From: an uncultured Clostridia bacterium
GTDB taxonomy: Bacteria; Bacillota; Clostridia; Oscillospirales; Acutalibacteraceae
Assembly: GCA_937884625.1 (NCBI GenBank)
Contig: CALGCE010000230.1
Location: 1-6,683 of the forward strand
Length of the DNA: 6,683 nt
Reading direction: 5' to 3'
In this document: in pieces, positions 1 to 5,732 of the stretch
How positions within the stretch are numbered: the stretch's first letter is position 1
Layout: every line of letters begins with the position of its first letter
Notes under the pieces: generated by a model
What the model was told of the DNA's origin: nothing
Database searches by the model: none
Seen by the model: the letters and a program-made list of their open reading frames with translations, nothing else
Program-made: the position numbers and the translations under genes

Positions 1-41
1 TATTTTTGGTAGTTAAAAAAATATAAAGCAAGTAATTAAAA

Positions 42-70
42 TATTTTTAAATAAAATTCCTTTATATAAT
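42..70 (+). promoter_or_regulatory. Weak candidate promoter for mgtE
   Basis: A perfect TATAAT lies at 65-70. The hexamer 17 bp upstream (TATTTT, 42-47) is a poor -35 match, so this could be chance in very AT-rich DNA. Transcription would begin near 76-78, at the AAGGAAAG word, leaving little room for a leader. No M-box-like magnesium riboswitch is visible in the 72 bp before the open frame. Confidence 0.3.
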
Positions 71-132
71 AAATTAAGGAAAGAAAATTCGGGTTATTAA
101 AAGAAACTCTTTCAGAAATCAACCCTGCCGAT

Positions 133-1410
133 TTGGTATCTATTTTTGAAGAGGTACCTGAAAGGGATTTATTAGTCGTATTTCGCATACTCCCAAAAGA
201 ACTTGCGGCGGAAGTATTTGTCGAAATGGACAGCGATATGCAACAACTTCTTATTGAGGCATTCAGTGATAAGGAACTGAAAGAGGTTGTTGACGAATTA
301 TTTATGGATGATACGGTTGATATTATTGACGAAATGCCGGCATCGGTTGCAAAAAGAATTATTATGCAGACCGATGTGCAGACACGGCGTATGATAAATC
401 AACTTTTGGCGTATCCAGATGACAGTGCGGGAAGCATTATGACGACCGAGTATATTGACCTTAAAAAAGATATGACGGTTGACGATGCTTTTGAGCGAAT
501 AAGAAAAATAGGTTTGGATACCGAAACTGTCTATACATGTTATGTTACAGACAGATTTCGCAGACTATTGGGAATAGTATCCGTCAAAGATTTGTTGCTA
601 AATGCAAAGGATTGTATAATTGAAGATATAATGGACGAAAACATTATATTTGCAAACACTCTTGACGATAAAGAGGCTGTTGCATCACAGTTTGAAAAAT
701 ACGATTTTTTGGCAATACCCGTAGTTGACAAAGAAAACCGTCTTGTCGGAATAGTAACGGTTGACGATGCCATTGACGTTTTGCAGGAAGAGGCAACCGA
801 AGATATTGAAAAAATGGCGGCTATACTTCCTAGTGAACACAGTTATTTTAAAACAGGAATTTTTGAAACCTTCAAATCAAGAATACCTTGGCTGTTATTA
901 CTTATGATTTCGGCAACCTTTACGGGTACTATCATTTCAAGTTTTGAAAATAAACTTACGATTTTTCCTGCTCTCATTGCCTTTATACCAATGCTTATGG
1001 ATACGGGCGGTAATTCGGGAAGTCAGGCTTCTGTTACGGTAATACGCAGTATTTCTCTTGGAGATATTGAGTTTAAGGACATTTTAAAGGTGTTATGGAA
1101 AGAATGTAGGGTAGCACTGTGTTGCAGTGTCACATTAGCGATTGTAAATGCAGTCAAACTTTTCTTTATTGACCATTTAATTTTTCATACCTTTGATTTG
1201 GGTAAGTCCGCTGTTGAAATTTTGGTTGTTTGTGTCACACTGTTTTGCACCGTTATTGTTGCAAAAATAATCGGCTGTTCATTGCCGATGCTTGCTAAAA
1301 AAATAGGTTTTGACCCTGCGGTTATGGCAAGTCCGCTTATAACTACGATAGTTGATGCAATTTCACTGATAATTTATTTTTCAATTGCGACCGCTCTGCT
1401 CGGTGCATAA
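133..1410 (+). CDS. mgtE: Magnesium transporter MgtE
   Basis: This is an inner-membrane, magnesium-gated Mg2+ channel that acts as a homodimer. Counting from the TTG at 133 (425 residues), the order is: MgtE N-domain (about 1-95), CBS domain 1 (about 98-160), CBS domain 2 (about 164-222), a charged connecting 'plug' helix (about 222-250), and five membrane helices (about 251-271, 278-305, 325-350, 360-388 and 395-423). Diagnostic family words are DDSAGSIM (96-103), the pore-region MDTGGNSGSQ (289-298) and DPAVMASPLITTIVD (394-408), whose final Asp matches the conserved pore aspartate of the last helix. The start is uncertain. TTG at 133 has no ribosome binding site, and the 20 codons before it (73-132, reading ...LLKETLSEINPAD) also look like MgtE N-domain. 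Two in-frame stops (67-72) end the frame upstream, and there is no ATG, GTG or TTG between 73 and 132. The first residues of the family are therefore missing, or initiation is non-canonical. The rest of the gene is intact. Confidence 0.92.
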   Translation: MVSIFEEVPERDLLVVFRILPKELAAEVFVEMDSDMQQLLIEAFSDKELKEVVDELFMDDTVDIIDEMPASVAKRIIMQTDVQTRRMINQLLAYPDDSAGSIMTTEYIDLKKDMTVDDAFERIRKIGLDTETVYTCYVTDRFRRLLGIVSVKDLLLNAKDCIIEDIMDENIIFANTLDDKEAVASQFEKYDFLAIPVVDKENRLVGIVTVDDAIDVLQEEATEDIEKMAAILPSEHSYFKTGIFETFKSRIPWLLLLMISATFTGTIISSFENKLTIFPALIAFIPMLMDTGGNSGSQASVTVIRSISLGDIEFKDILKVLWKECRVALCCSVTLAIVNAVKLFFIDHLIFHTFDLGKSAVEILVVCVTLFCTVIVAKIIGCSLPMLAKKIGFDPAVMASPLITTIVDAISLIIYFSIATALLGA

Positions 1411-1416
1411 AAGATA

Positions 1417-1448
1417 AAACTCGGGATTGAATTTTCAATCCCGAGTTT
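1417..1448. terminator. Bidirectional terminator between mgtE and the peptidase gene
   Basis: A perfect 14-bp stem (1417-1430 with 1435-1448) closes a 4-nt loop. It starts 7 bp after the mgtE stop and ends 5 bp before the stop of the convergent peptidase gene. T-rich tracts follow on both strands: GTTTATTTT on plus, GTTTTATCTTTT on minus. It can therefore end both converging transcripts. Confidence 0.9.
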
Positions 1449-1452
1449 GCGT

Positions 1453-1815
1453 TTATTTTAACTCCCAAAAATATCTTCTGCTTGACGGCGGAAAATCATC
1501 AAGTATTCCATATTCAGGATCATAAAACTTACCACTGAAATATAGCGACCAGTGCCAACAATGCGGTGTTTCAAGGCTAAGCAGTGCTACTTTGGGCAGG
1601 TCGCTTTTTTTATATACTTGTACACGGTTTTGTGATATAGCAATGTTTAATACTTTTAATGCATTTTTCATATCATTTAAGGTGGTTTCTTTTTTTGTTC
1701 CCACAATATTAAATATTTTTTCAATATCGGTATTTGATACCATAGCAAGTACCGCCTGACCGCAGGCGAGTGGATTAGGCTCAAAAATATGTACGGGTTT
1801 TTCTGTAACAGGCAT
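1453..1815 (-). CDS. Small C39/papain-like cysteine peptidase-fold protein
   Basis: This is a 120-residue cytosolic protein with the layout of a minimal C39-type (bacteriocin-processing/papain-like) cysteine peptidase. The candidate nucleophile is Cys18 in LACGQA at the start of the first helix. The general base is His88 in CWHWSLYF, and Asp99 in KFYDPEYG orients it. This Cys-...-HW...-(Y)DP order is typical of C39-like domains. No signal peptide or membrane helix is visible. The oxyanion-hole residue expected six positions before the Cys, usually Gln, is Glu12, so activity is not certain. The start was set at the ATG at 1815 because AGGAAGTG lies just upstream. The frame also opens at a TTG at 1863, but no ribosome binding site precedes it. 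The gene follows ypeB by 72 bp on the same strand with no terminator between, so the two are probably cotranscribed. The substrate is unknown; YpeB itself, or another spore protein, is an inference from context. It could instead be a non-catalytic binding domain of the same fold. Confidence 0.7.
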   Translation of the reverse strand: MPVTEKPVHIFEPNPLACGQAVLAMVSNTDIEKIFNIVGTKKETTLNDMKNALKVLNIAISQNRVQVYKKSDLPKVALLSLETPHCWHWSLYFSGKFYDPEYGILDDFPPSSRRYFWELK

Positions 1816-1879
1816 AAAAACACTTCCTAAGTCTATATTAACATAAAGTTTTTTTATCTTCAAGTGTTTTGCCTGTTAC
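1805..1879 (-). promoter_or_regulatory. Long hairpin masking the start of the peptidase gene
   Basis: An 18-nt arm (1862-1879) is perfectly complementary to 1817-1825 plus 1805-1813. A 3-nt bulge at 1814-1816 and a 36-nt loop interrupt the pairing. In the mRNA (minus strand) the first arm begins 8 nt after the ypeB stop. The second arm contains AAGTG of the AGGAAGTG ribosome binding site and the first codons of the peptidase gene. The A and U of its AUG sit in the bulge, and the G is paired. No U-tract follows, so it is not an intrinsic terminator. Translational control of the downstream gene is the likely role (inference). Confidence 0.6.
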
Positions 1880-1887
1880 GGTATTTT

Positions 1888-3213
1888 TTATTTTACAAGT
1901 GTTCCGCCGTCTGAACGCAAAAGTATATAAATATGCTCTATATCAAGCGTCTGAGTGTTTACATATATTAATATCTCTTTTTCATCTTCGCTTTTACATA
2001 AAAATTCGTAGCACCTTACTTCGCCACCGCCGTCGGTCGGTATAAGTGCCACCGATATTGTTTCAACGGTAAGGTCTTTGCTTACGGTTTCGGTTGCCTG
2101 TTCAGGCGTGTATATCGGTGTTTCAAACGCTCTTTCGGTATGATTTGTCAAATAACCGCTTGCTTCGTATAGCATTATCTCTCCGGTATCAAGGGCCACT
2201 CCCACTTTCATAAGGTCGGTATAACATATCGTTTGACCGTCAAGATATGCAAAATTAATGACGCATACCCCTTCGTCACTGTAATAATAGGTATCGGTCA
2301 TATTTTTAAAATCATTATCACTCATAAACCTTTTTGCTTTTTCGAGAGCTTGCTCATACGAAAGTACGGTTTTACCTACATTACGGTTTTTTCGCATATA
2401 AACTAAATATCCGCCGTTTTTACTTACCGTTACGGTAACGTCGTCATTTATAAATCTGTAACAGTCTATTTTTCCGCTTTGCATACCGTCATATTTTAAA
2501 ACGGACTTTTTCGATAATACCGAATGTGCAATTTCATAAGCCTCATCTTTACTCACAGTGTTTGAATTTGAAGTCATAAGTGGCTCTTTGGTTAAAATGT
2601 GGTCGGAATAAGGACCGTCATATATAAGGGTAGGGTAGTCGGATATGTCCTGTTCAAGCGTGTTTAGAGATTGTGCTAATGGACTTTCTTTTATAATTCC
2701 GTCTATTCTGCCTTCTAATTCTTCTGCCCAATATTCAGTATTGTTAAAGGTAATTTGTGAATCGCTGATTGCTTGCGATACGGTGTGGGCAGTATTGCCG
2801 AGTGCTATTAAATTATCCTTTTGTTCGGCGGTAATATTTTCACCTGAAATTATTTTTTTTGAAACCGACAGTGCATAATTACCTACCTGCGATAAAAATT
2901 TGTAAACTGTATTCAGTCCGCTTTGTCCTGTCGGAAGTGTTGACAGTGCTTCCTTTGCAAGTTCGGATTCTCCGTAAATTTCTGCAGCATACGAACTTAC
3001 CTGACGGGCAGTGTTAACGTATGCAACCTTTTCAAGAATTAATGATATATTGTTAAGGCTTGAATTTAGTTTACTTAAAGAAGATGAATAATCGTTTTCG
3101 ATTTGAAGTAAATACGCTCTGCTTTTTGACATTTCTTTTATCCACAGTCCGCCGACTGCTAATATTACGGCACAAAGAAAGGAAATTGTGCGTATTATTG
3201 TTCTTTTTTTCAT
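1888..3213 (-). CDS. ypeB: Spore germination protein YpeB
   Basis: YpeB is a forespore inner-membrane protein. In Bacillus it is made with the cortex-lytic enzyme SleB, and each stabilises the other in the dormant spore. The 441-residue product has a basic N-terminus and one membrane anchor (about 5-24). A helical, coiled-coil-like region follows (about 30-190), then the family word YDGPYSDH (198-205). At least two PepSY-type repeats follow (about 221-276 and 283-350, the latter ending near ASGYLTNH), then a third related unit (about 368-432). The length is close to the usual 440-450. The ATG at 3213 is chosen because AAGGA lies 9 nt upstream; the frame extends to a TTG at 3246 without a ribosome binding site. 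No sleB lies next to it. Instead it is followed by a cysteine peptidase-like gene, while the upstream HTH gene is separated by a terminator. The assignment is firm; the missing neighbour SleB may be elsewhere in the genome. Confidence 0.93.
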   Translation of the reverse strand: MKKRTIIRTISFLCAVILAVGGLWIKEMSKSRAYLLQIENDYSSSLSKLNSSLNNISLILEKVAYVNTARQVSSYAAEIYGESELAKEALSTLPTGQSGLNTVYKFLSQVGNYALSVSKKIISGENITAEQKDNLIALGNTAHTVSQAISDSQITFNNTEYWAEELEGRIDGIIKESPLAQSLNTLEQDISDYPTLIYDGPYSDHILTKEPLMTSNSNTVSKDEAYEIAHSVLSKKSVLKYDGMQSGKIDCYRFINDDVTVTVSKNGGYLVYMRKNRNVGKTVLSYEQALEKAKRFMSDNDFKNMTDTYYYSDEGVCVINFAYLDGQTICYTDLMKVGVALDTGEIMLYEASGYLTNHTERAFETPIYTPEQATETVSKDLTVETISVALIPTDGGGEVRCYEFLCKSEDEKEILIYVNTQTLDIEHIYILLRSDGGTLVK

Positions 3214-3233
3214 ATCAACACATCCTTTCTTAA

Positions 3234-3261
3234 TATTCTTCCCCAAATGCAGATTTTAAAC
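3234..3261 (-). promoter_or_regulatory. Possible forespore sigma-factor promoter of ypeB
   Basis: On the minus strand, GGGAAGAATA (3243-3234) fits the sigma-F-type -10 pattern GGNRANANTR. A GTTTA (3261-3257) could be the -35 element. The 13-nt spacer is shorter than expected (about 15), so this is tentative. No good TTGACA/TATAAT pair is present in this gap. A forespore promoter is what is known for ypeB in Bacillus. Confidence 0.25.
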
Positions 3262-3297
3262 GGGTAAATTTTACTTTTTTAATAATATTTTGTCCCA

Positions 3298-3327
3298 AAA
3301 TAAAAAATGTGGCTTGTCGCCACATTT
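3298..3327 (-). terminator. Terminator of the HTH-desulfoferrodoxin gene
   Basis: A perfect 9-bp stem (AAATGTGGC at 3305-3313 with GCCACATTT at 3319-3327) closes a 5-nt loop. On the minus strand it is followed by TTTTTTATTTT. It lies 10 bp after the stop codon and separates this gene from ypeB. Confidence 0.88.
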
Positions 3328-3337
3328 GTGCTTCAAA

Positions 3338-3922
3338 TCATATTTTTTCTTTCATAAGACCGTGTTTGTTGCAGTAGATATATAAGTATCCGCTGTCTTT
3401 AATCTGAAAACGGGTTTCAGCGTTACTTTCGGGATACAGTTTTACGAATTGACAACGGTCACTACTTACTAACGCCATAAATGATATATAATGTTTTTTG
3501 GACATATCGTGATTTACTGTAACGAAATATTCGTCTTCCATCTTTTCGATTTTTAATTTATGTTGAATGTCAATATTCGTTGCTTCAAGTGCAGGTAATT
3601 GTATACCGCAACAGGATATAACTGTTTCTCCCATACTGCAAATAACATTACCGCAAAGGGGACAAACGTAAAATTTGCTTTTCAGCATATTTGCAGATTT
3701 GTTAGAATTTATTATTTGTTCTCCGTTTAACAGTTCGGTTAAGGATACTCCAAGTGCCGATGCTAACGGTTCAATAAGTGTTATATCCGGCAGTCCCTTT
3801 GAGGTTTCCCATTTTGATACTGCTTTGTCAGTAACACCCAACAAGTCTGCAAGTGTGTTTTGGGTTATTCCTTTTTCTTCACGCAATTTTTTAATTATGC
3901 TTCCCGTAACGTAATTATTCAT
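3338..3922 (-). CDS. XRE-family HTH regulator fused to desulfoferrodoxin (Dx-SOR)
   Basis: This 194-residue protein joins a DNA-binding domain to both iron-binding modules of desulfoferrodoxin. Residues about 5-60 are a Cro/C1-type HTH (TQNTLADLLGVTDKAVSKWE, then the LIEPLASALGVSLTELL helices). Residues about 83-115 are a desulforedoxin-like module with four cysteines, CPLCGN (Cys87, Cys90) and CC (Cys104, Cys105). Residues about 118-194 match the superoxide reductase domain. The His4Cys1 iron ligands are all present in order: His121, His138 (NHDM), His144 (KHYISF), Cys184 and His187 (YCNKHGL). In characterised enzymes the first His is preceded by Glu-Lys, with the Lys used in superoxide reduction. 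Here the residues are Ile-Gln, which favours sensing over catalysis (inference). The start is the ATG at 3922, with AGGTG 6 nt upstream; a GTG at 3931 overlaps that site. The gene is divergent from an acyltransferase gene, has its own promoter and terminator, and probably controls itself and that neighbour. Fusions of this type have been noted in superoxide reductase surveys (from memory). Confidence 0.9.
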   Translation of the reverse strand: MNNYVTGSIIKKLREEKGITQNTLADLLGVTDKAVSKWETSKGLPDITLIEPLASALGVSLTELLNGEQIINSNKSANMLKSKFYVCPLCGNVICSMGETVISCCGIQLPALEATNIDIQHKLKIEKMEDEYFVTVNHDMSKKHYISFMALVSSDRCQFVKLYPESNAETRFQIKDSGYLYIYCNKHGLMKEKI

Positions 3923-3942
3923 AAATATCACCTACTGTTATC

Positions 3943-3971
3943 AGTTTAAAACAAACATTATAGACTGTCAA
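3943..3971 (-). promoter_or_regulatory. Promoter of the HTH-desulfoferrodoxin gene
   Basis: On the minus strand a perfect -35 TTGACA (3971-3966) is followed, 17 bp on, by TAAACT (3948-3943), a 4/6 match to TATAAT. Transcription would start near 3936, leaving a short leader before the ATG at 3922. A TATAAT also lies inside the spacer, but it has no good -35. Confidence 0.6.
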
Positions 3972-3983
3972 CCTACCGTAAGT
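3971..3983. promoter_or_regulatory. Candidate operator in the divergent promoter region
   Basis: The sequence ACCTACCGTAAGT is a 13-bp near-palindrome with 5 of 6 pairs and a TAC-N-GTA core. It lies between the divergent -35 elements, touching the one at 3966-3971 and ending 12 bp before the one at 3996. A related copy, ACCTACTGTTA (3930-3940), matches 9 of 11 positions and is 41 bp away, about four helical turns. It lies between the HTH promoter's -10 and its start codon. Both sites would suit binding by the adjacent XRE regulator (inference). Confidence 0.45.
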
Positions 3984-3995
3984 AGAAAAAATATG

Positions 3996-4024
3996 TTGTA
4001 AATAATTGGTAATTATACTATAAT
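3996..4024 (+). promoter_or_regulatory. Promoter of the acyltransferase gene
   Basis: TTGTAA (3996-4001) and a perfect TATAAT (4019-4024) are spaced by 17 bp. The predicted start near 4031 leaves a leader of about 25 nt that contains the AGAAGG ribosome binding site (4043-4048). Confidence 0.75.
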
Positions 4025-4055
4025 GAATTAAATTGTTGTTTAAGAAGGTTAACTG

Positions 4056-5315
4056 ATGAAAGCAAAATACTTTGACCCTATGTTTTATATTTGTTCAGAT
4101 AAAATGCCATTTTCAATACGCATAATCATACGACTGAAAGATAAAATTTCAAAATCTTCACTGCAACTTGCAGTAAACAAAGCACAAAAAAGGTATCCGT
4201 ATTTTTGTATAAAGGTCGTAGAGCAGGACGGAGAACTGATAACGGTTGAAAATCCGTTGCCGTTGGTAACATACGAAGGACCTGATTTGTATCCGCTTGG
4301 CAGTGATGAAGTAAACGGACATATGTTGGCGTTATCGTATTACAATGATGAAATTAACTTTCACATTTCTCATGTTATAACCGACGGTGCAGGAATGCAC
4401 CCCTTTATAAAAACCGTTTTATACTATTACCTATGCGACCGTTACAATACTAAAATTGATGATACGGGTGTAAATCTTAGTGAGAGTCCGTTTTTTGATG
4501 ATGAAATCGGCAATCCGTACCCCGAAGAAAAAATCAAAGCAGCACAACCGTTTTATGAGTGCCCGAAAAAAGATTTTTTCAGGCTTATTGACGGTGGTTA
4601 TGTAAATGATGAAAAAGGTACGGTATTCCGCCTTAAAATAAGGGAATCCGACGTTGTTAAATACAGTCATGATAATGACGGAAGTCCATGTGTTTTGATT
4701 TCTTCGCTTATGACAAAGGGTATTTGGGACGTTCACAAGAATATGACCAAAGATATAGTAAGTGCAGTATCGTTTAACCAACGACCCGCACTTGGTAACC
4801 TACACAATTACAGAATGTTATGCAGTGCGATTATGTTGCGTTATCCAAATAGTTTGAGAAACGCCGAAACGGCAAAACTTTGCACATGTTCAAGGGGAAT
4901 GGTATCGGTACAAAGTCAGGAAGAAAACGTTTTTTATGATGTTAAGCAAAAAAAGCAGATGTTTGAAAATTTGCAAAAATTTAATGGTGTCGAGGAAATA
5001 AAAGCGTATTTAGGTGAATTGGCATTAAGTGACTCTATAAACAATACATTTTCGGTAAGTTACGTAGGCAGACTTGATTGGGGTGGCATACAACCGTATC
5101 TTGACACGATTTACAATTACACCGACGGTTCTACATATAAAACTGTTTTTATTGAAATAACCTCAACTAACGGTTGGTTTGATATAGCGTTTCTCCAAGG
5201 CTTTTCATCGGATATTTATTACCGTTCATTTAAAAAACAGTTAGAACAAAACGGTCTTGAATATAAAGAAGAAGACGTTTTTCCACTTGAAATTTCAAAA
5301 ATAGTTTTACCTTGA
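4056..5315 (+). CDS. Condensation/acetyltransferase-fold acyltransferase (HxxxDG)
   Basis: This 419-residue stand-alone protein belongs to the CoA-dependent acyltransferase superfamily, which includes NRPS condensation domains, PapA-type and alcohol O-acetyltransferases. Its central catalytic motif, HVITDG (His106 to Gly111), fits HxxxDG, with His106 as the expected general base. The two-lobed layout is visible. The N-terminal lobe (about 1-180) begins with a substrate-cradling strand pair and an amphipathic helix. The C-terminal lobe has VSFNQRPALG (237-247) and VSYVGRLDWGG (334-344), at the places where this fold has its Asn-x-Arg and bridging-loop motifs. The length is normal for free-standing members. 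No carrier or adenylation domain, signal peptide or membrane helix is present. The ATG at 4056 has AGAAGG 7 nt upstream. It is transcribed alone from its own promoter, divergent from the HTH-desulfoferrodoxin gene. The acyl donor and acceptor cannot be read from the sequence. Esterification or acetylation of a lipid, alcohol or small metabolite is the general expectation. Confidence 0.8.
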   Translation: MKAKYFDPMFYICSDKMPFSIRIIIRLKDKISKSSLQLAVNKAQKRYPYFCIKVVEQDGELITVENPLPLVTYEGPDLYPLGSDEVNGHMLALSYYNDEINFHISHVITDGAGMHPFIKTVLYYYLCDRYNTKIDDTGVNLSESPFFDDEIGNPYPEEKIKAAQPFYECPKKDFFRLIDGGYVNDEKGTVFRLKIRESDVVKYSHDNDGSPCVLISSLMTKGIWDVHKNMTKDIVSAVSFNQRPALGNLHNYRMLCSAIMLRYPNSLRNAETAKLCTCSRGMVSVQSQEENVFYDVKQKKQMFENLQKFNGVEEIKAYLGELALSDSINNTFSVSYVGRLDWGGIQPYLDTIYNYTDGSTYKTVFIEITSTNGWFDIAFLQGFSSDIYYRSFKKQLEQNGLEYKEEDVFPLEISKIVLP

Positions 5316-5324
5316 AATTAACAG

Positions 5325-5520
5325 TAATGAATGGAATAGTAAATAAATGAAGCATTTGCTTTGCAAATATGAAGCAGAAGCCCGATGGCTTCTATGAAGA
5401 CGGTGCTTCGCACCTAATAAAGCAAAGTCGCCTTTTATCGTGAGCGATAGCGAACACCTTAATTTCTTCGTTAGCGTCAGCGTCTTCATTATTCATTAGC
5501 CCGTTAGGGCGACTTCATTG
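5325..5520. repeat. Modular hairpin array, MITE/REP-like intergenic repeat
   Basis: This non-coding stretch is built from short, perfect hairpins of different sequence separated by a recurring ATGAAG word, which appears inverted as CTTCAT on the right. The hairpins are 5354-5368 (6-bp stem), 5377-5392 (6 bp), 5402-5414 (5 bp), 5437-5448 (4 bp) and 5499-5510 (4 bp). The ends are inverted: TAATGAAT (5325-5332) with ATTCATTA (5491-5498), and AATGAAG (5346-5352) with CTTCATT (5513-5519). GTCGCC (5427-5432) also pairs with GGCGAC (5508-5513). No credible reading frame crosses it. It forms the 3' untranslated region of the acyltransferase transcript. That it is repeated in the genome is inferred from its build, not seen here. 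Confidence 0.5.
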
Positions 5521-5550
5521 AAAAAACCACTTCATAAGAAGTGGTTTTTT
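5521..5550. terminator. Bidirectional terminator between acyltransferase and tRNA-fMet
   Basis: A perfect 13-bp stem (5521-5533 with 5538-5550) closes a 4-nt loop. The arms end in runs of six A and six T, so it is active in both directions. On the minus strand it begins 1 nt after the CCA end of the tRNA gene. On the plus strand it is the first good terminator after the acyltransferase. Confidence 0.9.
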
Positions 5551-5551
5551 C

Positions 5552-5627
<76 letters not shown>

Positions 5628-5656
5628 ATATTTAATTGTTTTACAGAGCGTAATAT

Positions 5657-5685
5657 ATTATACACTATCAAAAAGTTTATTGCAA
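5657..5685 (-). promoter_or_regulatory. Strong promoter of tRNA-fMet
   Basis: On the minus strand TTGCAA (5685-5680) is followed after exactly 17 bp by a perfect TATAAT (5662-5657). The predicted start near 5650 lies about 22 nt before the mature tRNA 5' end at 5627, leaving a short leader for RNase P removal. Confidence 0.85.
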
Positions 5686-5732
5686 GTGTTTTTTTGCATA
5701 TTTTTAAAAAATTACAATTTGTTCATACTTTG

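Noticed and set aside
1..72. M-box magnesium riboswitch before mgtE
   Set aside because: The stretch is short, almost entirely A and T, and shows no conserved stems or motifs.
540..773. 77-codon minus-strand reading frame inside mgtE
   Set aside because: It is antisense to a firmly identified CBS-domain region, has low-complexity Ser/Ile-rich content and no ribosome binding site.
1805..1879. Intrinsic terminator between ypeB and the peptidase gene
   Set aside because: The stem is long, but the loop is 36 nt, the second arm overlaps coding sequence, and no U-run follows it on the minus strand.
2645..2878. 77-codon plus-strand reading frame inside ypeB
   Set aside because: It is antisense to ypeB, with no ribosome binding site or recognisable domain.
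3675..3914. 79-codon plus-strand reading frame over the HTH gene
   Set aside because: It is antisense to the conserved HTH region and runs only because that strand lacks stops; it has no family features.
4431..4781. 116-codon minus-strand reading frame in the acyltransferase
   Set aside because: It is antisense to the conserved enzyme core, its composition is unlike a real protein, and no promoter or ribosome binding site is apparent.
5307..5489. 60-codon minus-strand reading frame across the hairpin array
   Set aside because: It is made by the repeat's short inverted words; no ribosome binding site or family features.
5325..5520. CRISPR-like array
   Set aside because: The recurring unit is only about 6-7 nt and spacing is irregular. 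The intervening pieces are self-complementary hairpins, unlike direct repeats with unique spacers.
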